From contig OZ010791.1 in assembly GCA_963932465.1 (NCBI GenBank), positions 620,069,800 through 620,133,799 of the forward strand: a stretch of DNA of 64,000 bases, in the 5' to 3' direction. Shown here one piece after another: positions 36,788-47,165 of the stretch (positions within the stretch are counted from its first letter, which is position 1; the number at the start of each line of letters is the position of its first letter). The notes under the pieces are model-generated. The model was not told where the DNA came from and searched no databases. It saw nothing but the letters and a program-made list of their open reading frames with translations. A program made the translations under genes and the position numbers. The stretch is from Maratus speciosus (taxonomy: Eukaryota; Arthropoda; Arachnida; Araneae; Salticidae).

Positions 36788-37534
36788 TCAGAAGGAATAT
36801 GGGCTGTGAAAGGATTTTTTTATTTCCCTTGCGAAAAATAGCAGTGAGGGACTATATCCCGTAGCGCGGTGTTTCGAGGAATTATACGCTAGTTTAAAAA
36901 AATCCAGTCTTATGTCCCATTCCGTAGTGCGTTTCGACATAGCTACAATTGATGTTTTTAATATTTTATTGGTAACTTCACAAAGTCCATTTCCTTGCGC
37001 ACGGTATACACTCACAAATTTCCTTTGTATGTTTAAAGATTCCAAATATTCTTTCATAATTTCGCTTCGTAAATATTTTGCGTTATCAAAGATAATTTCT
37101 TTACACATCCCATAATTCGCAAAATATTTATTTAGTACATTTAATATAGTCTGTGACTCTACGTTTCGTAGGGGAACAGCTTCCAGGAATCTCGATGTCG
37201 AATCAATTATAATTAAAATGTATCTGTTTTTCCTTAACGTGAGGTTTAAAGGTCCAATGACGTCAGCATGCAGGACTGTACCGACTTCGTGATCTTTCAC
37301 CATTTTTTTAACAGGGACTTTTATTGTCGTGTGTTGTTTAGATGTGAGGCACTGCACACAATTTGCACAATACTGTTTAATGTCTTTGTACATTCCGTGC
37401 CAAAAAAGCCTTGTTTTCACATTATCATAGGTTTTTTGAAATCCGAAATGCGCTTTATGAGCTTCTTCTATGGCTGCAATTCTTAATGAATCCGGGGTAA
37501 TTAAAAGCTCCTTTTTATCTGAACCAGGTTTCAA
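36788..37534 (-). pseudogene. Gypsy integrase core (frame fragment)
   Basis: The 248-residue frame carries an H/C zinc-binding region (H26, H29, C56, C59 in AHKAHFGFQKTY ... YCANCVQC) and the catalytic triad D91 (HADVIGPL), D150 (IIFDNAKYL) and E186 (GNGLCEVTNK). D150 and E186 are 35 residues apart, the D-D-35-E spacing of retroelement integrases, which join element DNA to the genome. Upstream it is out of frame with the RNase H fragment (break near 37590, an A-rich stretch), and downstream it shifts out of frame with the C-terminal module. All three catalytic residues are kept, so decay is recent or the breaks are sequencing errors. Confidence 0.8.
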
Positions 37535-37580
37535 AATTAATAATTTATTTTGATTTAAAGAAAATCTCTTCGTGCTTCTA

Positions 37581-38267
37581 TTATTTGTCTTTTTCGATTT
37601 TATTTATTATAATTTTTAATTTTTCGTCTGCATATTGCTCCGATTTAATATTTTCGTCTGTAAGTGCTATGTTACTTGCAAACAAATTATTTTGGAGTTC
37701 TCTGTCTGTTGTAAGATTATCTAAATTCCTGCTCAAATAGTCTGCTGGATTGTTAATTCCTTCGACGAATTCGAAGTCGAAATTAAAGTCTTGTAAATCT
37801 GCTACCCATCTGTTTATAATTTCCGATTTATCTTGTAAATGTAAATGCTGAGTTAGTGCTTTCGAATCAGTTAACACAGCGAACCTTCTACCTGAAAGCA
37901 TATATTTAAAATGCATAATTGCTTCATGCACTGCTAATAACTCAAATTTAATACTCGGATAATTTTTTTCCGGTTCTCTAAGTTTTCTCCCGAAAAATTC
38001 AACAGTTAGCAAATGACCATCCTTTTCTTGAGCTAGAACACCTGAAATTGCAACTTTGCTCCCATCCGTGAATAAGAAAAATTCCTTGTTAAAATCGGGG
38101 GGTCTGAGTGTTGGTTTTTGTATAATTTCTTCCTGAATTATCAGGAAAGCTTTTTCTGCTTCTGGACTCCACTTGAATTTAACTTTATCTTTAGTCAGCT
38201 CTATTAAAGGGTTAACTTTGTCTGAATAGTTGGGTATTAGCGTCCGAAAATAATTCGCTAAGCCCAT
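37581..38267 (-). pseudogene. Gypsy RT connection and RNase H (frame fragment)
   Basis: The 228-residue frame starts GLANYFRTLIPNYSDKVNPL, the thumb/connection of Gypsy RT. It continues into RNase H with LFTDGSKVAISGVLAQ (first Asp about residue 68), FELLAVHEA (Glu) and AVLTDSKAL (Asp), then PADYLSR near the end. RNase H removes the RNA strand during reverse transcription. It overlaps the preceding RT fragment by 10 bases in another frame; the shift lies in or near the A5/G5 runs at about 38275-38290. The frame ends at a stop (37581) a few codons before the integrase frame opens. Confidence 0.8.
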
Positions 38268-38758
38268 AAAGATCTCACCCCCTTTTTCGATTTTGGTCTG
38301 ACTAAATTTTTTACTTTTTCAATATTTTTTTGTGATGGAGAATATCCCATTTGATTCACCCTAAATCCTAGGAATTCTATTTCTGCTTTGCAAATTTGCA
38401 TTTTTGAAGGTTCGATTGTCATGTTGTGATTTATTAATACCTGTAGAACTTCTTCTAAGGTTTTCGTCATCTCTGCTATTGTGTTTGCAGATATCAACAC
38501 ATCATCAATGTAGTATGATACTTTGCTTTTGTCAAAATGACCCAGAATTGTATCGATTGCTTCTGCAAAAATTGCGCTAGAATTTCGTGTGCCAAAAGCT
38601 AAACGAAGTGGCATATGTTTTCCAAATTCCGTAATAAACGCTAATTTTTTGCAATCTTCTGGTTTTAAATTTATTTGGAAAAAAGCACTATGTAAGTCTA
38701 GCACCGTATAGTATTTTTTACCGCTTATTTTTTGTAATAAGTCTTTTACGTCCGGCAT
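38258..38758 (-). pseudogene. Gypsy reverse transcriptase palm (frame fragment)
   Basis: The 166-residue frame includes YTVLDLHSAFFQINLKPEDC (first catalytic Asp) and the YIDD box (residues 83-86, KVSYYIDDVLIS) with the second and third Asp, followed by EFLGFRVNQMGYSPS. It is in the same frame as the upstream gag-pro-RT ORF, separated only by one TAA (38774-38776) and five further codons, so a single nonsense change interrupts RT before its catalytic palm. Confidence 0.8.
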
Positions 38759-38773
38759 CGGATAAGTATAAGG

Positions 38774-41038
38774 TTATAAAATTTGGTTTAATAGTCTTAG
38801 GTCCGTTGCCATTCTAAACTTGGGTTCTGCATTCGGGTTATTACTCTGATTTTTCTTTCTAACGAAAATAACTGGAAAAGCATACTCGGAGTCAGTCTTC
38901 TCTATAATTTTAGCCTGTAACAATTGTTCAATTTCCCTTTTCGCATACTGTCTTACTGCCTGAGGCAATTTATATGGCTTAGCTTGTACCGGGAATTCAT
39001 GATTCAATTGAAAACTTGGTGCGACAAACGCTGATTGCCCCAATGTTTGATAACTTTTTGAAAATGCATGAACATTGCCCATTAAAATTTTTCGAAATTT
39101 TTGTTGTACTTCCTCTGATAAATGGCTTAAATCGAAATCCGTCTCTTTAATTTCTGCTTCTCGCAATTTTCTTACATCTTCTATATTTAAATTATTTATT
39201 TCATAAAATGTCCCTTTCTCTATATTATCAGTTGAGTCATCTTGCTTGCACTCAAAGTTCTTTATAATTTCCCCCATTTTAGTTCCTTTCTGAATAATTA
39301 ACTTTTCTAACAGTTTATTCTTTATTATAATATTTATGTTATTATTTTTTTGAACTTCGTGTAACGAAGTCTCGCATGAAAATTTACTATTTTCTTGAAT
39401 GGGGTCAAAAATAATCACATCTGACATATTTATATCCTCTGGGCATTTTAATTTTACAATTTTCGATTCTTCAGGTTGGAGAAAAATTCTATTTTTAGTA
39501 ATGGCAAACATACTTTTATTTGAATGTTCCCCTGAATTAAATGGCGTAATGTTATTCACTTCATAATTATTTACTTCACTTGCAACGTTTAAGTTAATTT
39601 GTTGATTTTTAAATTTTAATGTTTTATTGCATAAATCCAAAATCATATGATTTTCTTTGAGATAATCGTACCCTAATAACATTTGGTACTGCTTATCAAA
39701 ATCATCATTAGTGACATAAAATGTGCCTGTTGTGAATATACCTTTTAATCGAAAAGTTAATTTTACACATTGTTTAAAAAAAATCTTTGAATTTGTTAAA
39801 GTTTTAATTTGGATCTGATTGCCCAAATATTTGATTTTGACGTTTGTATCTTTAATTTTTTTGAATAAAGAAGGTGATAAAAGGGAAACAGCAGCTCCAG
39901 TATCCAGTAACGCTTGTATTTCGACGCCCTGTATACTTAGTGATATAATTGGCAGACTATCTTTGTCTGCATTTGTTATATTTGCGATTGTTTTATTTAT
40001 TTTATCGATTTCCGTCTCTGAAAATCCCGAATCTTGATCCGATTTCGCTGTTTTCTTTGCCCATTTTTTTTTCTTTTTGCGCTTTTCAAATTGATAACCA
40101 TTTTGATCATAATTCTCAGAAATATATCCAAAATCCCTATTTCCCGAATTCCAGTTAGGTTGTGCATAATTATACATCCCATAATGCGTCGGGTAATTAA
40201 AGGAATTGTAGTAATCATTATAATATCGTTCATAATCATTATAATGAAAATTGTTATTGAAATGGGGACCCTGATAATCATTGTGTTTATTAAAGAGTTT
40301 CTTATTCCGCGGAACACTATCATCTCTAATTGCATGGTTTTTTTTCTTTGATTTTTTTAGTTTTTCAATCTCCCCTTTTAATTTCTCGATTAGCTCTTTG
40401 TTTTGCTTACTTGATTCTATAATGTTCTCATAAAGATCTTTGTTTTCTTTATTTATTGCGTTAATTTCCTCAAACTTTGATTCATTATACTCACTTTCCA
40501 TAAGTTTTGCTAACTCGCATGCCTCCTTGAAGGACCTGGGCGCATTTTTACGAACATCTAGTGCAATATCCTGTCTAATTGAATTTAAAAAATTCGACAT
40601 TTTTAAGATTTCGATAAAATTCTCTTCCTTATTATCCACATTTTCGCCTGCGCTTTCGATATAAGATTTTACACCCTTTTTAAACTCCAAAATGAAATCC
40701 TCTATCGTTTGACTTGCGGCCTGTTTTAAATTTAGGAAATTGCTCTGAGCATTAAGGAAGCTTAGTTCTGTACCAAATAACTCCACCAAATTATTTTTAA
40801 ATAAATTATAATTGGTCTCGTTATATTTTTCAATCTGTTTACTTAAAATATGTTTTGCGTCCCCAGTAATTTTAGCCTTTAAAATTAATAATTTAGTTTC
40901 TTCCTGTATATCTGTCGAATTCAAAATATTATCAAATTTCTCTAAGAAAAATATAATGTTTTTGTTCTTTTTATTGTCAAATGGTGACACTAACTTAATA
41001 CGTGTATCTATATCCAGCGTCTGAGTCATTTTTAACAA
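38774..41038 (-). pseudogene. Gypsy gag-protease-RT N-terminus ORF
   Basis: The 754-residue ORF starts with a capsid-like Gag. A Lys/Glu-rich probable coiled coil (about 195-240) and a basic Tyr/Asn-rich region (about 245-335) follow, the latter standing where a zinc knuckle would be expected. A retropepsin-type protease has the active-site motif LLDTGAAVSLL near residue 375. After a long linker the RT fingers begin (FPVQAKPYKLPQ ... AFPVIFVRKK ... KFRMATDLRLLNQ), where a TAA ends the ORF. No frameshift separates gag from pro-pol, so a single Gag-Pol frame is the likely ancestral design. Start chosen as the first Met before the acidic N-terminus; a leader of about 0.9 kb precedes it. Confidence 0.8.
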
Positions 41039-41659
41039 ATATTAGTAATCAATGTATACTTTTTCAAAATATCAATTGAAAATAGATCCTATACCTCTTA
41101 AAATAATATTTTGCATTTGCATAAATACGTAAAACAACAGCACTAAAATTTAAAAAAAATTTCTTAGGGGATGAAGTTGTTTTGTAGATTATTCTTTTAC
41201 ACACATAAATACCCCTAAAATATTTATAATACACGTATATATAAAAAAAACAACATAATTTCATTTAACAGAAAAATATCTGTCTTTTTCTACAGAAACA
41301 ACAATCTTATTTTATTTATTTATTTTTTTTTTATATGTAAATAATGTACTACTACTTCGTAGTACGACTCATAAATTTTCTTTTGTATCAAGGTGATACA
41401 ATGTCAAAAATCATGATCTATTGACATTTCAATCATTTTTATACCAGACATATTATCAAATTTTACTTATTATTCTTATTATTATTATTTATACAGTATA
41501 TATAAAAAAATTATTTTTACAAATGTGTCATCTGTGATGTGAATGCCATTATTTCTCAATGGTAACTGAGATCCAACCAAAAGAGAAAAGAGAGAGAAAA
41601 AAAATATATATAATTCCTAAATTTACCTATTATAAATCCCAGAATTTTTTTTTTCATTT

Positions 41660-41703
<44 letters not shown>

Positions 41704-41952
41704 AACATATATTATTCATTTTATTTATATAAAATTATTATATGTGTGTCATTATTGTTACAATAATAAAATTAATTTTAATAAAATTTTAATCAATTAA
41801 ACTTACATACCTACAATATCTTTAAAATTGTGACATTAAAATAATACTTAAATTTATTTTCCTTTATTATTATTATTATTATTATTATTATTTCTAATGA
41901 CCTCAGATGAACGTTCCTGAGTCATAGCACCATTTTACTATGAAGGAGGGGA
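41039..41952 (-). other. Gypsy 5-prime leader
   Basis: Non-coding leader between the 5-prime LTR and gag (minus reading), with a 39-T run at 41662-41700 and (ATT)n at about 41866-41893. No standard TGG primer-binding site abuts the LTR; the closest TGG-starting candidate (TGGTGCTATGACTCAGG) lies about 20 nt inside. On the plus strand the LTR is immediately preceded by a purine run GAAGGAGGGGA. Confidence 0.5.
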
Positions 41953-43630
41953 TGCTGGACAGATAATTACACCTGTTTATTTTCTATTTAATTTACCTCC
42001 AAAATTGTTAATTGGTCCAAATCATCCAAGCAACCTCATAGTAAATTGGTATATAATTTTATATACCTTAGATAAATTCAAATAACATAAGTGATCGTAA
42101 TTACATAATTCTAGTAGAAGAGCAACGCGAAGCATTAATAAAATTAAATTAAAATTCGCGTCAAAATGTAATTATTAAATTTAAATAATTACGAATAAAA
42201 TTAAGAGTTTGCGTTGTGAATTATTTAGACGAACTCTTCCACTTATGAATTAAACTAAAATTTAAGCTGTAAAAATAAATTGACACACCTTAAACATTAT
42301 CAATTAAATAATTACAGAAACTTTTTAAAACTTGATTAAATATTTTATTTACATTGAACACTACTATATACAGAAATACATAATATTAATTCAAAAAAAA
42401 GAAAGCAACACTTTTGTTTGCTTCTCATTATTTTATGTATATTTAATCTTTAAAAAAAAAAACAATATTTTCATGTACTCTAATTATTATATTTTTTTCT
42501 TTTTGCTAAAAGAATAATTCTCTTTCATTTTTAAATTACCTTAATTTTATTTACTTATCGGTTTTGTCGGATCTCAGATTACTCTCTACCATAAAATATC
42601 AGAAAGGTATATTTATGATTTTTCATATGATCTTAAGTGGTAAAAGAAAAAGTTTAAAGTAGTACCTTTTTTTAATATACGGGATGGTGGCCTTTATTCA
42701 TCAAATTCAGAGTTGTCGCGTTGCTTAGGATCATATTCATATGTCATCAGGAATTCGCTTCGTATCAGAGCGGCAACATCGGGATGGCAGGATGCATAGC
42801 TACGGACCTCTGTAGATCAATCCACTTTATTTTAACATCAGGAAGACATCCTCAATTAGGCTTGCTTAGGCTCACTCCGATATGTACATCAGGAAGACAT
42901 CCTCAATTAGGCTTGATTAGGCTCGCTCCGATATGTCCATCTCGCCTGGGCATTACTAGGGCTTTTTGGATTCATTGCACGGGCTTTCAGGAGAGCTCCT
43001 GCGTCCTCTACATCTTTTTTCAGACTCTCTTTTTCAAACCTTATTCTTCTTGCACACCAACTCCTGCAGTGGGTGGAACTATTTTTGTCTAGTCCACTGT
43101 TATTGGATGTGAGAAGATTTTGCATTATTCTTCGATAGGCCTATTAGCTAACAGTCTGCAAATGGCCCCTTACATATACTTTAATATTATTATCTGCCTT
43201 AAAGTTTGGGTGGTCTGAAAAGCCATAAATTTATCCCAACACTTTTATTGAGGCCATAAATTTATTCCAACGTTTTTATTATTTTACGATTTCTAATTAT
43301 ACACCACTTTCCATTGGCTTGTCATAAAACGACACCATGGCGTCTGGCTATTGTTGTTGTCTGAGGTCCGAACTCTATTCAACATTATACATTCATTTTA
43401 CAATACAACAATTTTTTAAAAATATATATTTAAATATTTAAAATCAACTTAATAATTTTTGTATGAACTTACACTCCTATTTTACTTAAATATATAAACA
43501 TTATAATTTTACACTCATAATTATATTTTATAAAAAATATTTATACAAACAGAAATAACAAATTACGCAATTTTACTTTGATTTAACCAACATGGTGCGG
43601 GAACATATCATTGTTATATGTTGCCCAGCA
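41953..43630 (-). repeat. Gypsy LTR (5-prime LTR in coding orientation)
   Basis: 1678 bp, TGCTGGACAG...GCCCAGCA on the plus strand; near-identical to 28930-30606. Confidence 0.9.
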
Positions 43631-43639
43631 GTAATAGTA

Positions 43640-45030
43640 AATCTAATAGGTTCTGTCGCCCCCAATCTTTTCTTACTAGTTTGCTCCTTCAATGAATGCT
43701 GAAGGTATTGGTCAAGTATTTATTCTCCCTTCAGTGTATCCGCTTGTTATTTTCATAATGATCTCGGTAAAAGCATTTGCGAAGTCTTCACAAGTTTTCA
43801 TGGCAAATTTCTTTTTTACTGATTGTACGATTGCCATTCCATCTATAATACAAACTTTTTCTATCGGAGAAGTAATCGAGGATTCTAATAAATCAAGTAT
43901 GGGTGATCGATTTTATTGCTCTATTTCTGCAATGAATGAACTTTTGTCAGATATTCATCAGAAGAAAATAATGATCTTGGTATTACAGAACACTTGTAGT
44001 TTCCAATTGCATGTTTTAGGTTTGTAGACATTTGAGGTCTTGATTCCATAATAACAAGAAAACGAGCAAGAAGTTTCCTATCTTCTCGAATTAGTCTATC
44101 GCTTACAAATTCTTCGAATTCCAATTGGCCTTTTTGGTCGACGATTTAGAATATCATCTTTCGCAGATTCTGGAACTTTCATAGAGGATGCAATATTCAT
44201 TAGTGTGGTACTATCTTGGAAATGGTTTCCTCCACAATGTTCCCGAATACTCTCCTGGACGATGGTTGCATTGCGAAAAATTCTTAGCGTAATGGAAGTC
44301 CGAGGTTGATAGTGTTCCCTGGGCTGCTTAAAGACTTCATTTGGACAGTACTTTTCAAATTAAGTTGAAACAATGCGTAATACTTCTGGTGCAGACAAGA
44401 AATACCTTTCGAGGACGTTTTCATTCCGAGTTAAACCAATAACTCCACCAATGTTCTTCAGTTCTTTGATTTTCTGTTCCAAGTTCTGGTAAAAAATAGT
44501 TTCGTAAACGGCATATTGGCTTTGGATACTGCAAAACAACCAGATTCGAGAGCATTCCATATTTCTGGATATGTTGTTTTAAGCTCCTTCATCTGTGCTA
44601 TGTATACTGGAATGAGTCTGGCATAATGAAATAAGTCATGAGCAAAATAATACTTGATTTGTTCTTCTAATGACGCGAGATGCAATGCCCATCTCCTTGA
44701 CGAGTGGCATGGATGAAATGTAACAAAGATCCAAATTGGTTCATATGCTGGAGTAAGAACTTTGCCATATCACCACCGCATTGTGTAATATGTGGAAGGC
44801 GATTTTTTTCAACTAGTATTCTGATCTCTTCAAACAAAGTTGTAGTTTCAATTTCACAATTGTGCAATTTCTCACGTAGTGAGTTACATTTTTCTTGCAG
44901 GGAAATAATCTCTGTAGAATGTCGCAGTGTTTCAAAGGGTAGGTCGTAGCATGCTAAAACGATAGTCATGCGAAACTCTATACCTTTAGTATATAAGTAA
45001 TTTTGTAGTAAATTTATAAATAAATAATAA
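43640..45030 (-). pseudogene. N-terminal half of the broken transposon gene
   Basis: Minus-strand fragments read, in order: an open segment with LLHFIHATRQGDG (ORF to 44667), then after a frame change LASLEEQIKYYFAHDLFHYA and PVYIAQMKELKTTYPEIW, then after another change LEQKIKELKNIGGVIGLTRN and LSAPEVLRIVS, and finally FEEFVSDRLIREDRK, ending near the LTR with EPIRFTIT. The order and spacing match one protein whose C-terminal half resumes at 28929 beyond the Gypsy element. At least three frame breaks are visible. No Met-initiated N-terminal domain is found before the right TIR, so the 5-prime part is probably deleted. Function unknown; see the C-terminal entry. Confidence 0.6.
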
Positions 45031-45034
45031 ATAA

Positions 45035-45400
45035 CACAATTCAGACCTATTTTGATTGTAGATTTACATTTTTTGACCCCAAAAACATATAATTTGATAT
45101 ACTGGTCAATAATATCCCACAAATATTAAAAAAGTCAGTAAATGGCAGCCATCTTGACGCCATCTTTAAAATCACCTCAAAAATGTGCAAGAAAAAAATG
45201 GCACCTAAGATATTTGGAATCTACATATCAAAAGCTACAAAATAAAAAAAAATATATCAAACTTGGCACAAAAATCGAGCTGAAAAACATTTCAGACCAT
45301 ACTATAACGGCTGTTCGCCAATATTACTGATCAAAATGTGATGGAATAGATCGAATTTTTGAGCATGTCTCAAAACTGGAAAAGTGTGTGGTAAAAAAGC
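45035..45400. repeat. Right TIR of the split DNA element
   Basis: Inverted partner of 27380-27745. The open frame 45142-45330 (plus) lies wholly inside it and is not a gene. Confidence 0.65.
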
Positions 45401-45479
45401 CATTTGATTAACTATAACAAAGACAATTAAACAAAAGTTAAATTACGTAAATGTGGCTTTTTTTTTTAATCCTGAGGGA

Positions 45480-45828
45480 TTTATTCTTTTATTGTTCTTT
45501 TAACAGCTAAAACACGTTTGTAACATGTAACAATATGTAATGATGCAGCAGCATCCAAGTTTATGGAGTGAAATTTATGAAGAGTATGGCTAGAGGTCAT
45601 GATTACGAATATGGAAATACACATCCAAGTCAAACTAACATGCAACGGGCGTAATGTGAAAGAATACGTCAAAAATTGAATGAAGGCGTTTTAGATTATT
45701 GCATCATAGATCTTGCAATTTTAGAATATTCTTAGTTACTTGTTTTGAAAATGGCACGGATAAAGCCGAAACATGTAAACAATTTACTAAAACTATTTTA
45801 CGGTTTTAAAGTTTACTCCTTTTAGTAA
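45480..45828 (+). repeat. Dispersed repeat tail, copy 2 (hammerhead-like motif)
   Basis: Aligns with 3600-3900. A GGC/GCC stem (45753-45767) followed by GAAACATGT at 45768 parallels copy 1; the stem bases differ between copies (GACTC/GAGTC versus GGC/GCC) while pairing is kept. Tentatively a Penelope-like element end. Confidence 0.4.
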
Positions 45829-45832
45829 TTAA

Positions 45833-46648
45833 CCCATTTATGCCTGAATTTTTGTTTTCTCAAATTTCTTGGTAAAATCCCTTTAAAATGTTGCAAAATG
45901 AACTGGAAAAATACTAAAAAAAAAATACGCTAAAATATTTTTGTATTTATTTGTTAAAATGTAAACGTATGAACTATGGTAATATTCATATGTGGAAAAA
46001 TGCATAATTATATGTTTTGTCCAAATTGATATAAATTAAGTTTTTTAATTGTATATTATATACCATTGTATATAATTAGTATTTTTATGAACTATTTAAA
46101 AAATATATTTATTTCTTTACAGAGACTAATAACACTATAAGTATTATTAATAATAAATTTAGAATAATCGTATTTGAGGCTAAAAAACAATTTCAAAATC
46201 ATCTTGAAAAGGACTTTACGCAAATAACTGCCCCGCAAATGTCTAATAGAAATATATAACCATTTGCACCTTGCTCCCTATATTTTGTACGTTACAAACA
46301 TGCATAAAAATTAGGCTTGAACATATAATTTCGCAATTAAAAAAAATTGTGTATTTCAGAGAAGTCTACAAGCTAGGATTATGACATTTATTTGGATCCT
46401 TGATACAAAAAATACAAATAAACCTACTTTTTACATTTCGCTACCTTGAAAAATGAAAAATCTATAAACACCGAAAAAAGGCCTTCATTTAAGCAAATAA
46501 ATATCAATCTTATGCTGCCATTTCTCGTTAACAGATAAAGATATTTATAGACAACTACTTCATACAATTTCATGTTGTAAAGAAGAAAATTTAAAAAATT
46601 TATTAAAATTCGAAACGCCCCAAAAATGGGGCGCTAGGTATAAATGGG
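45833..46648. mobile_element. piggyBac-like MITE (TTAA duplication)
   Basis: 816 bp between TTAA at 45829-45832 and 46649-46652. Inverted ends CCCATTTATGCCT and (rc) CCCATTTATACCT. CCC-starting termini with TTAA duplication are characteristic of piggyBac elements. A subterminal hairpin CGCCCCAAAAATGGGGCG lies near the right end. No transposase frame. Confidence 0.75.
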
Positions 46649-46652
46649 TTAA

Positions 46653-47165
46653 AAGAATAATATCATTACAAGGCGTTAATTAGTTGTATATTCATTCTTT
46701 CGTGTTAATCTTAAACTTGCTTTTTATTAAAATTACGAAAATATTGAAAAAGTTGTACTTTCAGCATAACCTATAACTTTGTAACCTATTTAACTTCTGT
46801 CAAAAACAGAAATCGGCGTATTCAATTCAAGGGATTACTTTACATCATTCAAACGTTTACATCGTATAATGCGGACTTCGCTTAACGCGGCTGGTCTCCC
46901 TTGGAAATCCACAATAACGAGAGTTCACAGTATTTCAAAGCTAGCATAATTTAAAAATCATGCTTTGCTTGTAGAAACCAGCTTCAACAACAAAACAATA
47001 AAACTAACTGGCAAATGAATATTTAATGGGTTTTTAATTTCCCGTTTGTTACATTGCTAGAAATCGGTCACAACTAGGATAAGGAAGGAAAATGTATGTA
47101 AATCACTGTGAATGAGGGTTAGATTTTGCTGAAATTATCAGAGAGAAACAACTGACAGATTAATA
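46653..47165. other. Non-coding; pogo-like terminus
   Basis: TAATGCGGACTTCGCTTAACGCGG ... AACGAGAGTTCACAGTA (about 46866-46932) resembles a pogo-type end. Otherwise no feature. Confidence 0.35.

Larger units (their letters stand above)
28930..43630 (-). mobile_element. Gypsy-type LTR retrotransposon, 14.7 kb
   Basis: Two direct LTRs of 1677-1678 bp with TGCTGG...CCAGCA ends flank an 11.3-kb interior that encodes gag, protease, reverse transcriptase, RNase H and integrase in the Gypsy order, all on the minus strand (41038 to 36082). The LTRs differ at about ten places by eye (about 99.4% identical), so the insertion is fairly recent, yet pol contains one in-frame stop and three frameshifts. 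A GC-rich 1.69-kb segment is embedded downstream of pol. The flanks (GCGGA left, GTAAT right) show no target duplication. A purine run GGGAGAGA precedes the 3-prime LTR (minus reading). No env-like ORF is seen. Confidence 0.85.
27380..45400 (-). mobile_element. DNA element with long TIRs, split by a Gypsy insertion
   Basis: Arms of about 360 bp at 27380-27745 and 45035-45400 are inverted copies, roughly 70-80% alike by eye. Shared blocks include CAGCTCGATT, GTGCCAAGTTTGATAT, TTAGGTGCCATTTTTT, AAGATGGC and ATGGCTGCCATTTACTGACTT. Between them runs one minus-strand gene remnant in two parts (43640-45030 and 27925-28929), separated by the Gypsy element 28930-43630. Without that insertion the element is about 3.3 kb. 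Long TIRs plus a single gene indicate a DNA transposon; the superfamily is not known to me. Exact ends and target duplication could not be fixed because the outermost bases have diverged. Confidence 0.6.

Noticed and set aside
39819..40664. Plus-strand open frames opposite gag
   Set aside because: Ile/Leu-rich antisense frames of the AT-rich minus-strand gag-pro ORF.
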